Shown piece after piece: positions 39,694 to 47,975 of a DNA stretch of 64,000 bases (the first letter of the stretch is position 1; the number at the start of each line of letters is the position of its first letter). The notes beneath the pieces are model-generated. The model did not search any database, was not told the origin of the DNA, and saw only the letters and a program-made list of their open reading frames with translations. The stretch comes from Nocardia tenerifensis NBRC 101015 (GTDB lineage Bacteria; Actinomycetota; Actinomycetes; Mycobacteriales; Mycobacteriaceae), in the NCBI RefSeq assembly GCF_000308715.1, contig NZ_BAGH01000167.1:1-64000 (forward strand), given 5' to 3'. A program made the position numbers and the translations under genes.

Positions 39694-40057
39694 CGGGGTA
39701 CGGGTATTCCGGCACGCCAGCCTATCAACGTTTCTCGATCCGATGTTGCCACACTCGCTGGATCGATGGGGGAGTGGGCCTGGCTGGGTGGCGCGACACA
39801 GCCTTCGTCGAGAAGCGATGTCGGGTGGGCTCCGCTGGGATGTGCATCGCGGCGGTGGCTCTGCTGGCTCGCACCGACGATGGGGTGGCGGCGCACGTGA
39901 CCCCTGGCTTGCGGCCGTGCCCTAGGTGCGCTGGACCGGCTCGCTCAGGAGGCGAGCACGTCGGCGCATCGGGAAGTCGTGGCGGTGAATCCGCGACGGT
40001 GTCCAGTGCCCGCGCGGCGAACGAGCACTGGGCCGCCGGTCTGCTACACACAGCAGC
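39694..40057. other. Intergenic region without a supported gene
   Basis: Open frames on both strands cross this 364-bp gap, but their protein sequences are biased toward Arg, Ala, Ser and Pro and match no family. I see no clear repeat or hairpin. Confidence 0.5.
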
Positions 40058-40489
40058 ATGACTGATCGCGACCGCTTCCGGTTCCCCCGTCGATGGGACC
40101 AGATCGCTCCCGCCCGTCGCGGCATCGTGCTGGCCTGGGTCGGGTTCACCGTCGCGTTCGGTGGCGCGCGGCTGGTGACCTGGCTGATCCAGATCGACAC
40201 CCGCAACGTCGGTGACGTCTCGGCCGGCGGCGTTCACCTGCACCATTACCTATGGGGGATCCTGCTGCTCGCGGGCGTCGCCATCTTCGGCATGGTCGAT
40301 CGCAGTCCCAAGGCGCGAACGTGGATGGGGCTCGCACTGGGCGTCGCCCTGGCCTTGATCGTGGACGAGGCCGCCCTGCTGATCACTCTCCGCGACGTGT
40401 ACTGGCAGACCTCGGGCTGGCCGAGCATCGCCATCGCCGTGACCTTGATCGGCCTCGTCGGTTCCGGGTTGGCGCTCACCCGCAAGTGA
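40058..40489 (+). CDS. Small integral membrane protein
   Basis: 143 residues with four predicted membrane helices, including GIVLAWVGFTVAFGGARLVT, HYLWGILLLAGVAIFGMVD, ALGVALALIVDEAALLI and SIAIAVTLIGLVGSGLALT. The HLHHYLWG motif between helices 1 and 2 is conserved in related mycobacterial and actinobacterial membrane proteins I recall and could bind a metal or heme. Function is unknown. Confidence 0.75.
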   Translation: MTDRDRFRFPRRWDQIAPARRGIVLAWVGFTVAFGGARLVTWLIQIDTRNVGDVSAGGVHLHHYLWGILLLAGVAIFGMVDRSPKARTWMGLALGVALALIVDEAALLITLRDVYWQTSGWPSIAIAVTLIGLVGSGLALTRK

Positions 40490-40585
40490 GGTGCGGTCGC
40501 AGAGTGCGGCAACCGCCGTGACTACCGTGTCCAACCTGGATGTACCTTACGAAACCTACACGTATTCAACATAAGTGGCTCATAC

Positions 40586-41851
40586 GTGCGTAGTAGCTTC
40601 ACCCGCATGATCGTTCCTGCGCGTGCGTCCACGCGCAATCCCGTGCTCGTGATCGCCTACCTATCGCAGCTCGCCGCGGTGGTCGCCTTTGCCATGTGCT
40701 GGACGAGGTTCTACGAAGTTCTTTTCTGGGATACGCCGTGGGACGCATGGTTCGATCTGCTCGGCCAAGGCTTGCCGCTGAGCATCGTGTGCCTGGCCAC
40801 GGTAGGTGTGTGCGGACTGCTGCCCTTCCGATCAGCGCCGTGGGTCATCCTCGTCGCCGCTCTGATCGACGCAGTACTGATCGGCGTAATCGCCCACGGA
40901 GGCAACGGCAATCGCTCGAACTACACGGGACCGTCCCTCGATACCAGCGTCGTGTTGGCCTGTCTCGCAGGTGCCGCGGCAACGGCATCGATTCTGCTGC
41001 GGGGATGGGCGCGGCGAGGTCAACCGGTTCCCGTGCAGCCGAAGCGCCCAACCGGGTTTGTGGAATCCGGCCGTACGAGACTGATCTCGGCGACCATCGT
41101 CGGTGTATCGGTCTCTCTAGCAGCACTTTTCGTGATTGTTGCCGCTTCCGACACCGGCCGCGACCGACGAGGAATTCTCGAGAAGCTCGCTCGGCTTTAC
41201 ATGTACGATGAACTCGGCACGAGCATTCTGCTGGCCGTGCTCGCCGGAATCGCCGCGATGGCAACGACTCTCGTGCGGTGGCGGGTGCCGGGGCGGGTTC
41301 AACCGCCGCCGGAACAACTGCCCGCCGCGGACAGCGCTCAGGAGGATTCGGCGCCGCCCTTCGGCGCGACTTCCATTCTCGCAATCGTGTTGGCGCTCAC
41401 CGCAGTCGTCTTGACCGCTGTGCTGAGCGCCGCGTTGATAGCGTTCGTGGCCGATGCCGCCAACAGTTCACGAGTCGGTAGCGACTTGCCCGACCTCAGC
41501 GTGTTAGTCATTGTGATCTACAGCCTGCTCGCGGCCGACATCAGCGCGGTGGGGCTCCTGTATCTCTTTGGCGCGCTCATGGTTTCAGAGCACGAGAAGA
41601 TCAGCTGGCCCCTGCTGATCATCGCCTCGATCCTCGGACTGGCGACCAATTTCTGTCATTTCCGGGATCCGCGCGCCTACGGGATCACCTTCTTCCCACC
41701 GGATCCGGACTTTCCCGCGCTCAGCCGAGGACCGATGTTCGCCGCGATCGCTCCCGCGGTGCTCTGCCTCGCGACCTTCCTACTCGCCACCGTCGCGCTC
41801 GCAAGGCGATGGACCACCGCCCGCGCCGCTACTCCGCGCCGCGACTGGTGA
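40586..41851 (+). CDS. Multi-spanning membrane protein of unknown function
   Basis: 421 residues from the GTG at 40586; an internal ATG at 40607 is the alternative start. About eight to nine hydrophobic segments are visible, such as SQLAAVVAFAMCWTRF, WVILVAALIDAVLIGVIAH, LISATIVGVSVSLAALFVIV, ILAIVLALTAVVLTAVLSA and AIAPAVLCLATFLLATVALA. A hydrophilic loop near residue 240-265 is proline-rich. No family is recognised. The 3' end overlaps the end of the convergent PPOX gene by 23 bp. Confidence 0.65.
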   Translation: MRSSFTRMIVPARASTRNPVLVIAYLSQLAAVVAFAMCWTRFYEVLFWDTPWDAWFDLLGQGLPLSIVCLATVGVCGLLPFRSAPWVILVAALIDAVLIGVIAHGGNGNRSNYTGPSLDTSVVLACLAGAAATASILLRGWARRGQPVPVQPKRPTGFVESGRTRLISATIVGVSVSLAALFVIVAASDTGRDRRGILEKLARLYMYDELGTSILLAVLAGIAAMATTLVRWRVPGRVQPPPEQLPAADSAQEDSAPPFGATSILAIVLALTAVVLTAVLSAALIAFVADAANSSRVGSDLPDLSVLVIVIYSLLAADISAVGLLYLFGALMVSEHEKISWPLLIIASILGLATNFCHFRDPRAYGITFFPPDPDFPALSRGPMFAAIAPAVLCLATFLLATVALARRWTTARAATPRRDW

Positions 41852-42227
41852 AGTCGAACGAACCGCCGTCGATACCCCACGAGATGACCCGTTCCGGGTG
41901 GATGCGAATAACCGCACGCTCCTGATGCTGGAACGGCGGCTCCGCACCATCGAGCGCCTCCGCCGTGCCCCGCACCTCGATCCCGCGAATGACATACGGC
42001 TCCACCGAAACCTGTTGATCCACAACGAAAGACACCCGGCTGCCCGCCTCGACATTGCGAAACTTCCGACTGACCCGCATCCGCATCCCCCCGATATCGA
42101 TCGTCCCATCGGCATTCACCCGATAGCCGGTCGGATTGTTCTGCACAACCCCCTCCGGCGACACCGTAGCCAGCCGCCCGATCCCCGCCTCCGCGAGAAA
42201 CTCCAGTTCATTAGCGGTAAAGGTCAT
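41829..42227 (-). CDS. PPOX-class F420/FMN-dependent oxidoreductase
   Basis: 132 residues from the ATG at 42227 (MTFTANELEFLAEAGIGRLA), which has AGGAG 7 bp upstream. The rest (VSPEGVVQNNPTGYRVNADG, VSRKFRNVEAGSRVSFVVDQ, VIRGIEVRGTAEAL, IRIHPERVISWGID) is the split-barrel fold of the PPOX family, whose actinobacterial members often use F420. The substrate is unknown. The gene sits behind two identical operator sites and probably has its own regulated promoter. Confidence 0.85.
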   Translation of the reverse strand: MTFTANELEFLAEAGIGRLATVSPEGVVQNNPTGYRVNADGTIDIGGMRMRVSRKFRNVEAGSRVSFVVDQQVSVEPYVIRGIEVRGTAEALDGAEPPFQHQERAVIRIHPERVISWGIDGGSFDFTSRGAE

Positions 42228-42321
42228 CTCATCACTCCTCATGGATCCAACAGTCCCCGCCCCAGCAGCGGCAACCCTCCGGCCGGCAATCACCAACATC
42301 CCCGGCCACTCCTTCCTGGAA

Positions 42322-42386
42322 TCTAGCAGCGCTAGAATATAGAGCGACAGTAACATGCATCCACTAGCTTGTCTAGCGCTGCTAGA
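42322..42386 (-). promoter_or_regulatory. Twin 15-bp inverted operators upstream of the PPOX gene
   Basis: TCTAGCAGCGCTAGA at 42322-42336 and its exact reverse complement TCTAGCGCTGCTAGA at 42372-42386 are 50 bp apart centre to centre (about five helical turns). Each is itself a perfect palindrome with a 3-bp spacer. A minus-strand TATATT, a good -10 candidate, abuts the first site, so a repressor bound there would cover the transcription start. No cognate regulator gene is adjacent. Confidence 0.7.
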
Positions 42387-42646
42387 TCTCATGTCAGCAA
42401 CAGCCGGGACGCGCACGAACCCCCCCAGACGCACAACCCTTCCCGTCGAGGAAGTGTCGCTCGGTATCCGGAGATACCGATGTGCGCTCGATCGCGAGTT
42501 TCTCGTTCACCGGGGGAGGTGTTCGGAGACGGTCAGTTTCGGGACCTGACCGTCGACGAGTTGGTGAGGCCGTTCTGCTTGCGAAGTCCGGGTTGACGAT
42601 TGGGGATCGTGAACATCCGGACTCCCGCGTACAGCGCGTTCGACCG
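42387..42646. other. Region without a supported gene
   Basis: Between the operators and the end of the DoxX gene, short open frames exist on both strands, but none has a ribosome binding site or family match. It is 260 bp, and together with the PPOX leader and operators the gene-free stretch is about 420 bp. Confidence 0.5.
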
Positions 42647-43000
42647 TTATCTGGCGATATCGAGTACGAGCACGACCGAGGTCGCGATGGAGAGTGCGAG
42701 GAAGACTGTGGCTCCCAGTATGTTTCGGTCGCCGGCGCGGATGTGGGCGACGATGGCGCCGACGAAGTAGAGCACCAGTCCGATCGCGGCGGCGAGGGCG
42801 AAGGGCGGGAACCAGATGCCCCAGACGAGGCCGATCGTGGCGGCGATTTGGAGGCTTCCGAGCGCGGTGAGCTGGGCGGTGGTGATGTGGACCGCTTGCG
42901 AGAACTTCAGTATCCACGCGGGGCGGACGAACTTCATCGCGCCGGATTGCAGCATCGCCGCGGCGAGCAGAACGGACAGGATCAGGGCTGTGATTCGCAT
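42647..43000 (-). CDS. DoxX-like membrane protein
   Basis: 117 residues from the ATG at 43000, with four membrane helices (LILSVLLAAAMLQSGAMKFV, LTALGSLQIAATIGLVWGIW, FALAAAIGLVLYFVGAIVAH, ATVFLALSIATSVVLVLDIA). It matches the DoxX-like family. Such proteins may act in thiol/redox stress. The divergent HxlR-type regulator with a shared 49-bp gap is the common arrangement for DoxX genes. Confidence 0.82.
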   Translation of the reverse strand: MRITALILSVLLAAAMLQSGAMKFVRPAWILKFSQAVHITTAQLTALGSLQIAATIGLVWGIWFPPFALAAAIGLVLYFVGAIVAHIRAGDRNILGATVFLALSIATSVVLVLDIAR

Positions 43001-43025
43001 GGAGGGAACGCTAGGGATGCAATAG

Positions 43026-43039
43026 GTACCTTTTGGTAA
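43026..43039. promoter_or_regulatory. HxlR-type operator between DoxX and HxlR genes
   Basis: GTACC-TTTT-GGTA is a near-perfect inverted repeat in the 49-bp divergent gap. HxlR-family operators are often of the form TACC-N4/5-GGTA. It overlaps the expected promoters of both genes. Confidence 0.6.
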
Positions 43040-43049
43040 CCTTTGGACC

Positions 43050-43421
43050 GTGAGCCCTCCTGCCGGAATCATGTTCATGTCCGACTGCCCCGCGCGCACG
43101 GCGCTCGAGGTCATCGCGAACAAGTGGTCCGTGGTCACCCTGTACGCACTCAAAGACGGCCCGAAGCGGCACAGCGAACTCGTCGCGCTCTCCGGCGGGA
43201 TCTCCCGAAAGGTGCTCACCCAAACCCTGCGCCGCCTGCAAAGCAACGGCCTCATCGATCGACACCGGTACGCCGAGGTCCCCCCACGCGTGGAGTACAG
43301 CCTGACCCCACTCGGCCGGACACTCCAAGAACCGATATCGATGCTGACGGAATGGGCCCAGACCCACGGAGAAGCGCTGGTCGACTTCCAAGAATCGGCA
43401 GCCGGGACCCAGACGCGCTAG
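43050..43421 (+). CDS. HxlR-family transcription regulator
   Basis: 123 residues, GTG start. The winged-helix sequence with DCPARTALEVIANKWSVVTL, HSELVALSGGISRKVLTQTL and RLQSNGLIDRHRYAEVPPRV is HxlR/MarR-like. A conserved Cys in SDCPARTAL could sense oxidation or electrophiles, as in other family members. It is divergent from the DoxX-like gene with one candidate operator between, so local and autoregulation are likely. Confidence 0.9.
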   Translation: MSPPAGIMFMSDCPARTALEVIANKWSVVTLYALKDGPKRHSELVALSGGISRKVLTQTLRRLQSNGLIDRHRYAEVPPRVEYSLTPLGRTLQEPISMLTEWAQTHGEALVDFQESAAGTQTR

Positions 43422-43617
43422 GTCCTGTATACGTCTGTACGTCAACCCTTTTCGGCAGAACAGACCCGCGGCGAAAGGTCGCCGAGCCGGACGACATGCG
43501 GACAATCCGATGCACCGGCGAGAGTCTCGATAAGCCTTCCGGCGTGCGGGGTAGGATGAGCATCCTCGTCCCGAAGCCGGCGAATCTGTTTGTACAGACG
43601 ACCCCTCGGAGGAGACC

Positions 43618-43938
43618 ATGGCAGCGACCGTTCCTGACGGTAGTACGGGTCGGCTGCCGTTGCCGCCGGAGCGCATCGGAGCCGTGCACGGCGATCGGTT
43701 CGATGAGCGGATCACGCCGAGCCTGGGACACGTGCTGCGACGCGCCGTCGATATCGCCAATGGTTTCGGGCATACGCAGGTTCACGTCGAACACGTCGCG
43801 CTTGCCATTCTCGAAGACCCGGAGTCACCGGCCAGAAGACAGTGGACCGGCGCGTTGACCGCGCAGCAGTGGCAGCTGGACATCCTGTGCGCCCTGCTGT
43901 CCTCTACCGGTGAGTCGGAGGCACGCGGGTTGGTCTGA
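43618..43938 (+). CDS. Small protein with Clp N-terminal-like repeat
   Basis: 106 residues, ATG with CGGAGGAG just upstream. The middle (ITPSLGHVLRRAVDIANGFG, HTQVHVEHVALAILEDPESP) resembles one Clp_N repeat as found in the ClpA/ClpC N-domain, without any ATPase. Stand-alone Clp_N proteins are sometimes adaptor or substrate-recognition partners of ClpC; that is an inference. An imperfect palindrome TCTGT-TTGT-ACAGA at 43585-43598 precedes the gene. Confidence 0.65.
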   Translation: MAATVPDGSTGRLPLPPERIGAVHGDRFDERITPSLGHVLRRAVDIANGFGHTQVHVEHVALAILEDPESPARRQWTGALTAQQWQLDILCALLSSTGESEARGLV

Positions 43939-44072
43939 CCGCTGTTCGCCTGCAGCGGTGAACTCGCCGGACAGATGTAGGTGAGCGGCCACCGTATTCC
44001 CTTGGCCGCCAGCGCTATCGGGGACACCCGTCGACGGCTACACTCGAACGAGGATGAGGGTAAGGAACCGAG

Positions 44073-45227
44073 ATGGACTTCCCTGATGAAGAAGCCTTGG
44101 CGATCGTGGACGACCCCTCGAGGACCGAGAGCGGCTCCGACAAAGACACTGCGATGCTCGAGAAACTCGCCGCGCAGATGCTGGTCGATCGAGACCACAT
44201 GCTCGGCTTTCCGGTGAATCTGGACTTCGACTATCGCATGTTCGCCGATTTCCTCACCGTACACGCGAACAATGTCGGCAGCCCCGTCGACGACAGCGAA
44301 TACTACTTGCATACCAAGCCTTTCGAGCGCGCGGTGGTCAAATTCCTCGGCAGGCTGGCAGGTCGCGAGGATGCCTTCGGCTACATCACGAACGGAGGCA
44401 CCGAGGGAAACATCTTCGGATGTTTCATCGGCCGGGAGAGATTTCCCGACGCCGTGCTGTACTACTCCGACATGGCCCACTACTCCGCGCCCAAGATCGC
44501 CCGGCTACTGCGAATGGAATCATGCAGTGTCGCAACCGTAACCGGCGAAGGCATGGACCTGGACTGCCTGCGTGACCGGCACCGTCAGCTCGGAGACAAG
44601 CGGGCCGCGATCGTTGTGGCGACGGTGGGCTCCACTACTGACGGAAGCTACGACGACATCCCCGGCATCCGGAGCGCGCTGGCCGATGTCGCGTCGAATA
44701 CGCACATCCATTCCGACTCGGCCTTCGGAGGTCTGCTCGCGGCACTCGGGTACGAGACACGGCCCTGGGCCTTCGAATCCGGCGCGGACACCGTGACGAT
44801 CAGTGGACACAAGATGATCGGCGGCCCGATTCCCACCGGCATCGTGCTGGCCCACCCCGAGCACGTGGACATCATTCGAAATGCCGACGTCGCCGTGGGC
44901 GCGGACGACGATACGATCAGCGGGTCGCGAGACGCCGTTTCGCCCTTGATGCTCTGGTATGAGCTCCGCCGACTGGGTCGAGTCGGGTTGCGGCGGCGTG
45001 TCCTGCACTGCCTCGATACCGCCGCCTATGCTGTGGAACGCTTGGCGGCCGAAGATTTGCATCCGGTGCGGGTCGGCGGTACGAACACCGTCATCTTCGA
45101 TGCGCCGTCGGAAGATATCTGCGCGCGGTGGAATCTGTTGATCGTCGGCGACAAGGCGCATTTGATCACGATGCCGCACGTAACCGGCGAACACATCGAT
45201 CGCCTCTGCGCGGACCTTCGCTCCTGA
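44073..45227 (+). CDS. Pyridoxal-phosphate decarboxylase, histidine decarboxylase type
   Basis: 384 residues. It matches group II PLP decarboxylases, closest in appearance to bacterial histidine decarboxylases: GFPVNLDFDYRMFADF, the SEYYLHTKPFERAVV and YITNGGTEGNIFGCFIGRER segments, HSDSAFGG with the aspartate that pairs with the pyridoxal ring, and the PLP-lysine motif TISGHKMIGGPIPTG. The likely product is histamine or a related amine; other amino acids are possible. It stands alone between the Clp_N-like gene and a convergent amidohydrolase. Confidence 0.85.
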   Translation: MDFPDEEALAIVDDPSRTESGSDKDTAMLEKLAAQMLVDRDHMLGFPVNLDFDYRMFADFLTVHANNVGSPVDDSEYYLHTKPFERAVVKFLGRLAGREDAFGYITNGGTEGNIFGCFIGRERFPDAVLYYSDMAHYSAPKIARLLRMESCSVATVTGEGMDLDCLRDRHRQLGDKRAAIVVATVGSTTDGSYDDIPGIRSALADVASNTHIHSDSAFGGLLAALGYETRPWAFESGADTVTISGHKMIGGPIPTGIVLAHPEHVDIIRNADVAVGADDDTISGSRDAVSPLMLWYELRRLGRVGLRRRVLHCLDTAAYAVERLAAEDLHPVRVGGTNTVIFDAPSEDICARWNLLIVGDKAHLITMPHVTGEHIDRLCADLRS

Positions 45228-45234
45228 GTTCGTC

Positions 45235-46455
45235 TCAAGACGATAGCGCACGGTGGACGCGGCCTTCTTGCATCACGAACTCCACCCTGCTGAGAGCGCT
45301 GATATCGGTGAAGGGGTCACCTCGGACGGCGACAATATCGGCAGTCGCTCCTGCCGCGAGATGACCGAGGTCCGGACGGGACAGGAGTTCGGCGGCGGTA
45401 CTCGTCGCCGAACACAACGCTTTCAACGGGGGAATCCCGACGTCGACCATGGCTTCGAACTCGCGCCAGTTGTCGGAGTGGGGAAACATGCCCGCGTCCG
45501 TGCCGAATGCTATGCGCACGCCGCTACCGGCGATATACGTACTGGATTCGAGAATCTGGTCGGCGTGGTCGCGTACCGATGCGCGGGTTTCCTGCGACGA
45601 GTCGGACCAGAATTCGTCGTCGTCGAGATTGTCTATGAAATAGCGGGGGCTGTGCAGGGTGGGCACGAGGTAAGCGTCGTGGTCGGCGATGCGTGAGAAC
45701 ACCTCGGCGGAGGCGAGATTGGCGTGTTCGATACTCCGTACCCCGGCCTGCAACGCGCGGATCACCGACTCACTGTTGAAAGCGTGTGCCGCACAGGGTA
45801 ATCCGAAGTCCCGAGCGGTGTCGACGATACTCGCCATCTCCTCGACGGAGAAGGCGACCTGATCGGGGTCGTCCGCGGGCGAGGTGAATCCGCCGCTGGC
45901 GGCGAACTTTATCCAGTCCGCACCGACGCGTGCTTGCTCGCGTACCTGACCTCTGAGTTGGTCGGCGCTGTTGGCGACCACGCCCACATCGACTCCGAGC
46001 CGCTGGGTCAACTCGGGCTTCTTGTCGCCGTGCCCACCCGGTGCCGACAGGATGTTAGGCGCGACTATCAACCGCGGCCCTTCGATCGTTCTTTGTTCCT
46101 GTGCTTGCCGCAAGGCCACATTCAGCGCACCGCGGGCGCCACCCAGATCGCGCACGGTGGTGAAGCCGGCATTCAGCAACGTACGCATCGGCGGCAGGGC
46201 GGTGAGCACCTGGGCGGCGGCCGGCCGGGTATCGAACGCCTCATCGAGTAAATGCACGTGGCAATCGATCAGCCCCGGCAGCAAAGTAAGCGCGCCTAGA
46301 TCGATGACTTCTTCGGCCGGTATCGACACCTCTGCTGGCCCGATCGCGACGATTTTTCCTCGTTCGACGATGATCGCGGTCGGGCCGGTCGGCTCGGAAG
46401 CCATTCCGTCCCAACAGTGTTCAGCGACGAGCACGATCCGCGTAGTCGAAGTCAT
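45235..46455 (-). CDS. Amidohydrolase (imidazolonepropionase-like)
   Basis: 406 residues from the ATG at 46455, which has GAAGG 6 bp upstream; an ATG at 46461 is also in frame. The HxH metal motif is in LLPGLIDCHVHLLDEAF and further His/Asp ligands occur in CAAHAFNSE, SIEHANLAS and FGTDAGMFPH. The family includes imidazolonepropionases and aryl-dialkylphosphatase-like enzymes. Its place next to the decarboxylase may be chance. No signal peptide. Confidence 0.85.
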   Translation of the reverse strand: MTSTTRIVLVAEHCWDGMASEPTGPTAIIVERGKIVAIGPAEVSIPAEEVIDLGALTLLPGLIDCHVHLLDEAFDTRPAAAQVLTALPPMRTLLNAGFTTVRDLGGARGALNVALRQAQEQRTIEGPRLIVAPNILSAPGGHGDKKPELTQRLGVDVGVVANSADQLRGQVREQARVGADWIKFAASGGFTSPADDPDQVAFSVEEMASIVDTARDFGLPCAAHAFNSESVIRALQAGVRSIEHANLASAEVFSRIADHDAYLVPTLHSPRYFIDNLDDDEFWSDSSQETRASVRDHADQILESSTYIAGSGVRIAFGTDAGMFPHSDNWREFEAMVDVGIPPLKALCSATSTAAELLSRPDLGHLAAGATADIVAVRGDPFTDISALSRVEFVMQEGRVHRALSS

Positions 46456-46753
46456 GAGCATCCTTCACAGCGGAGGGTACAAATGGGCTGCGATGTTCGC
46501 CTGGCGCTACGGTCGCCGTATATCGGCCAGCACAGAAAGTCTGGCGACCGGAAAGAGATATACCTCATGATACCTGCCCCTGCCGCGTACTGACTCCGGT
46601 TCCGCCGGTTCGGGCACCGGAGCCGTGGGAACCGGCAGAGGGATTCACATGGTCGAAGGAAGTGCGAGCCCCGTTGCCGGAGAGGATGATTGATCACCCA
46701 AGCCGCTCGGCGCGGGGGAGTCGGGCGGCTCCGATCGCGCTCGAGGAGGACCC

Positions 46754-47107
46754 GTGGCGATCGAAGAATTGATCGATCCGACCTTCGATAGAGCCGTGGC
46801 CCGTACGGTTCCGTCGACCAGCGGCGAATCACCATTGCCGGGAAAACCGCTGATCGTCCTGTTCTACGCCCCGTTCAGCGCCGCCGCCATGTATGCCAAA
46901 GCATCGTTCGCCCAGCTCGCCGCCGCGAACGACGGCCATGCCGCATTCGCGGCGATCGACGCCGGCGAACACCGAGTCAACGCACTGAAATTCGGCATCG
47001 ACGAGGTACCGATGATCCTGGTATTCGAAGCCGGGGCACACGCCGACACGATCCGCGGCGTGCTGTCGGCCGCCGAGTTGGCGCCCGCGCTGGCGAGATT
47101 CTTGTAA
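46754..47107 (+). CDS. Thioredoxin-fold protein without CxxC
   Basis: 117 residues, GTG start with GAGGAGGA directly upstream. The strand LIVLFYAPFSAAAMYAKASF takes the place of the thioredoxin active site, but has APFSAAAM instead of WCGPC. The cis-proline loop DEVPMILVFEAG is kept. It therefore cannot do dithiol chemistry and may act as a binding or chaperone module. It stands alone in a plus-strand unit. Confidence 0.75.
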   Translation: MAIEELIDPTFDRAVARTVPSTSGESPLPGKPLIVLFYAPFSAAAMYAKASFAQLAAANDGHAAFAAIDAGEHRVNALKFGIDEVPMILVFEAGAHADTIRGVLSAAELAPALARFL

Positions 47108-47141
47108 GCACGTCGAGCGCGTCTCTTGGCGGCCGGCCGGA

Positions 47142-47867
47142 CTACCAGGGCACGGTTCCGGCGTCGTCGAAGAACCCGCCGGTCGGTCCGTCGTCGGGCA
47201 GGGTCGCCAGGTGGATCGCGATGGCCGCGCCCTGCTGTGGTGTGCGGACGCCGCGGAAGCCGTTGAGATCGGTGGCGGTGAAACCGGGGCAGCCGGAGTT
47301 GATCAGAATGTTGGTGTCGCTCAGTTCTTTTGCGTATTGGACGGTGACGGCGTTGAGGAAGGTCTTCGACGCCGAGTAGGCGGCGGAGATCGGGCCGGTC
47401 TCGCTGCCGGGGGTCGTCTGCAGGGTGAGTGAGCCGACGCTGCTGGACATGTTCACGATTCGTGGTGCGGCCGAGGCGCGCAGCATGGGCAGCATCGCGT
47501 TGGTGACGCGGAGGACGCCGATCACGTTGGTCTCCACGGCGGCTCGCACGGTCGCGGGGTCGACCGTGGTGGGTGTCTGTGGCATTCCGCCCGTGATCGC
47601 GGCGTTGTTGACCAAGACGTCGAGCCCGCCGGCCTGGTCGGCGATCAACGCGGCCGCCGCGGACACACTGGCGTCGTCGGTCACGTCTAGCGGTACGCCG
47701 AACGCATCGATCCCGGCCGCGCGCAGCTTCTCCACCGCGGTGTCGCGGCGTTGCCGATCTCGCGCTCCCACACCGACGCGCCAGCCGAGGGCGCCCAGGC
47801 CCGCCGCGATCTCGTAGCCGATTCCTTTGTTCGCGCCGGTCACCAGCGCGATTGTCTGTGCACTCAT
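47142..47867 (-). CDS. Short-chain dehydrogenase/reductase
   Basis: 241 residues, the usual SDR length. Features are TGANKGIG (NAD(P)-binding), DVTDD, NNAA, the catalytic serine region MSSSVG and the YxxxK motif YSASK. The arginine at SQAR-type position (GARDRQRR) suggests NADPH. The substrate is unknown. It is divergent from a LysR gene, so the two are probably a regulated pair. Confidence 0.9.
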   Translation of the reverse strand: MSAQTIALVTGANKGIGYEIAAGLGALGWRVGVGARDRQRRDTAVEKLRAAGIDAFGVPLDVTDDASVSAAAALIADQAGGLDVLVNNAAITGGMPQTPTTVDPATVRAAVETNVIGVLRVTNAMLPMLRASAAPRIVNMSSSVGSLTLQTTPGSETGPISAAYSASKTFLNAVTVQYAKELSDTNILINSGCPGFTATDLNGFRGVRTPQQGAAIAIHLATLPDDGPTGGFFDDAGTVPW

Positions 47868-47956
47868 ACCGCCGATCCTGCTGCGGCTCCGGGTGTGGCG
47901 TCCAAGACCGATCCGGTCGGCGGCGATATCGCACGGGTATCGGTCGTGGTCATCGC

Positions 47957-47975
47957 CCGGATAACATCAATCCGG
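47957..47975. promoter_or_regulatory. Inverted repeat at the LysR start
   Basis: CCGGAT-AACATCA-ATCCGG is a perfect 6-bp-arm inverted repeat whose last base is the G of the LysR GTG start. LysR regulators commonly bind such sites next to their own start and control the divergent gene. Confidence 0.6.

Noticed and set aside
39725..40246. Minus-strand frame opposite the small membrane-protein gene
   Set aside because: No ribosome binding site or family match; composition biased to Ala, Pro, Arg and Ser.
42355..42596. Short plus-strand frames next to the twin operators
   Set aside because: No ribosome binding site, no conserved sequence, overlapping in different frames.
43585..43598. Palindrome TCTGT-TTGT-ACAGA before the Clp_N-like gene
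   Set aside because: Arms are only five bases and no regulator is nearby; too weak to list as an operator.
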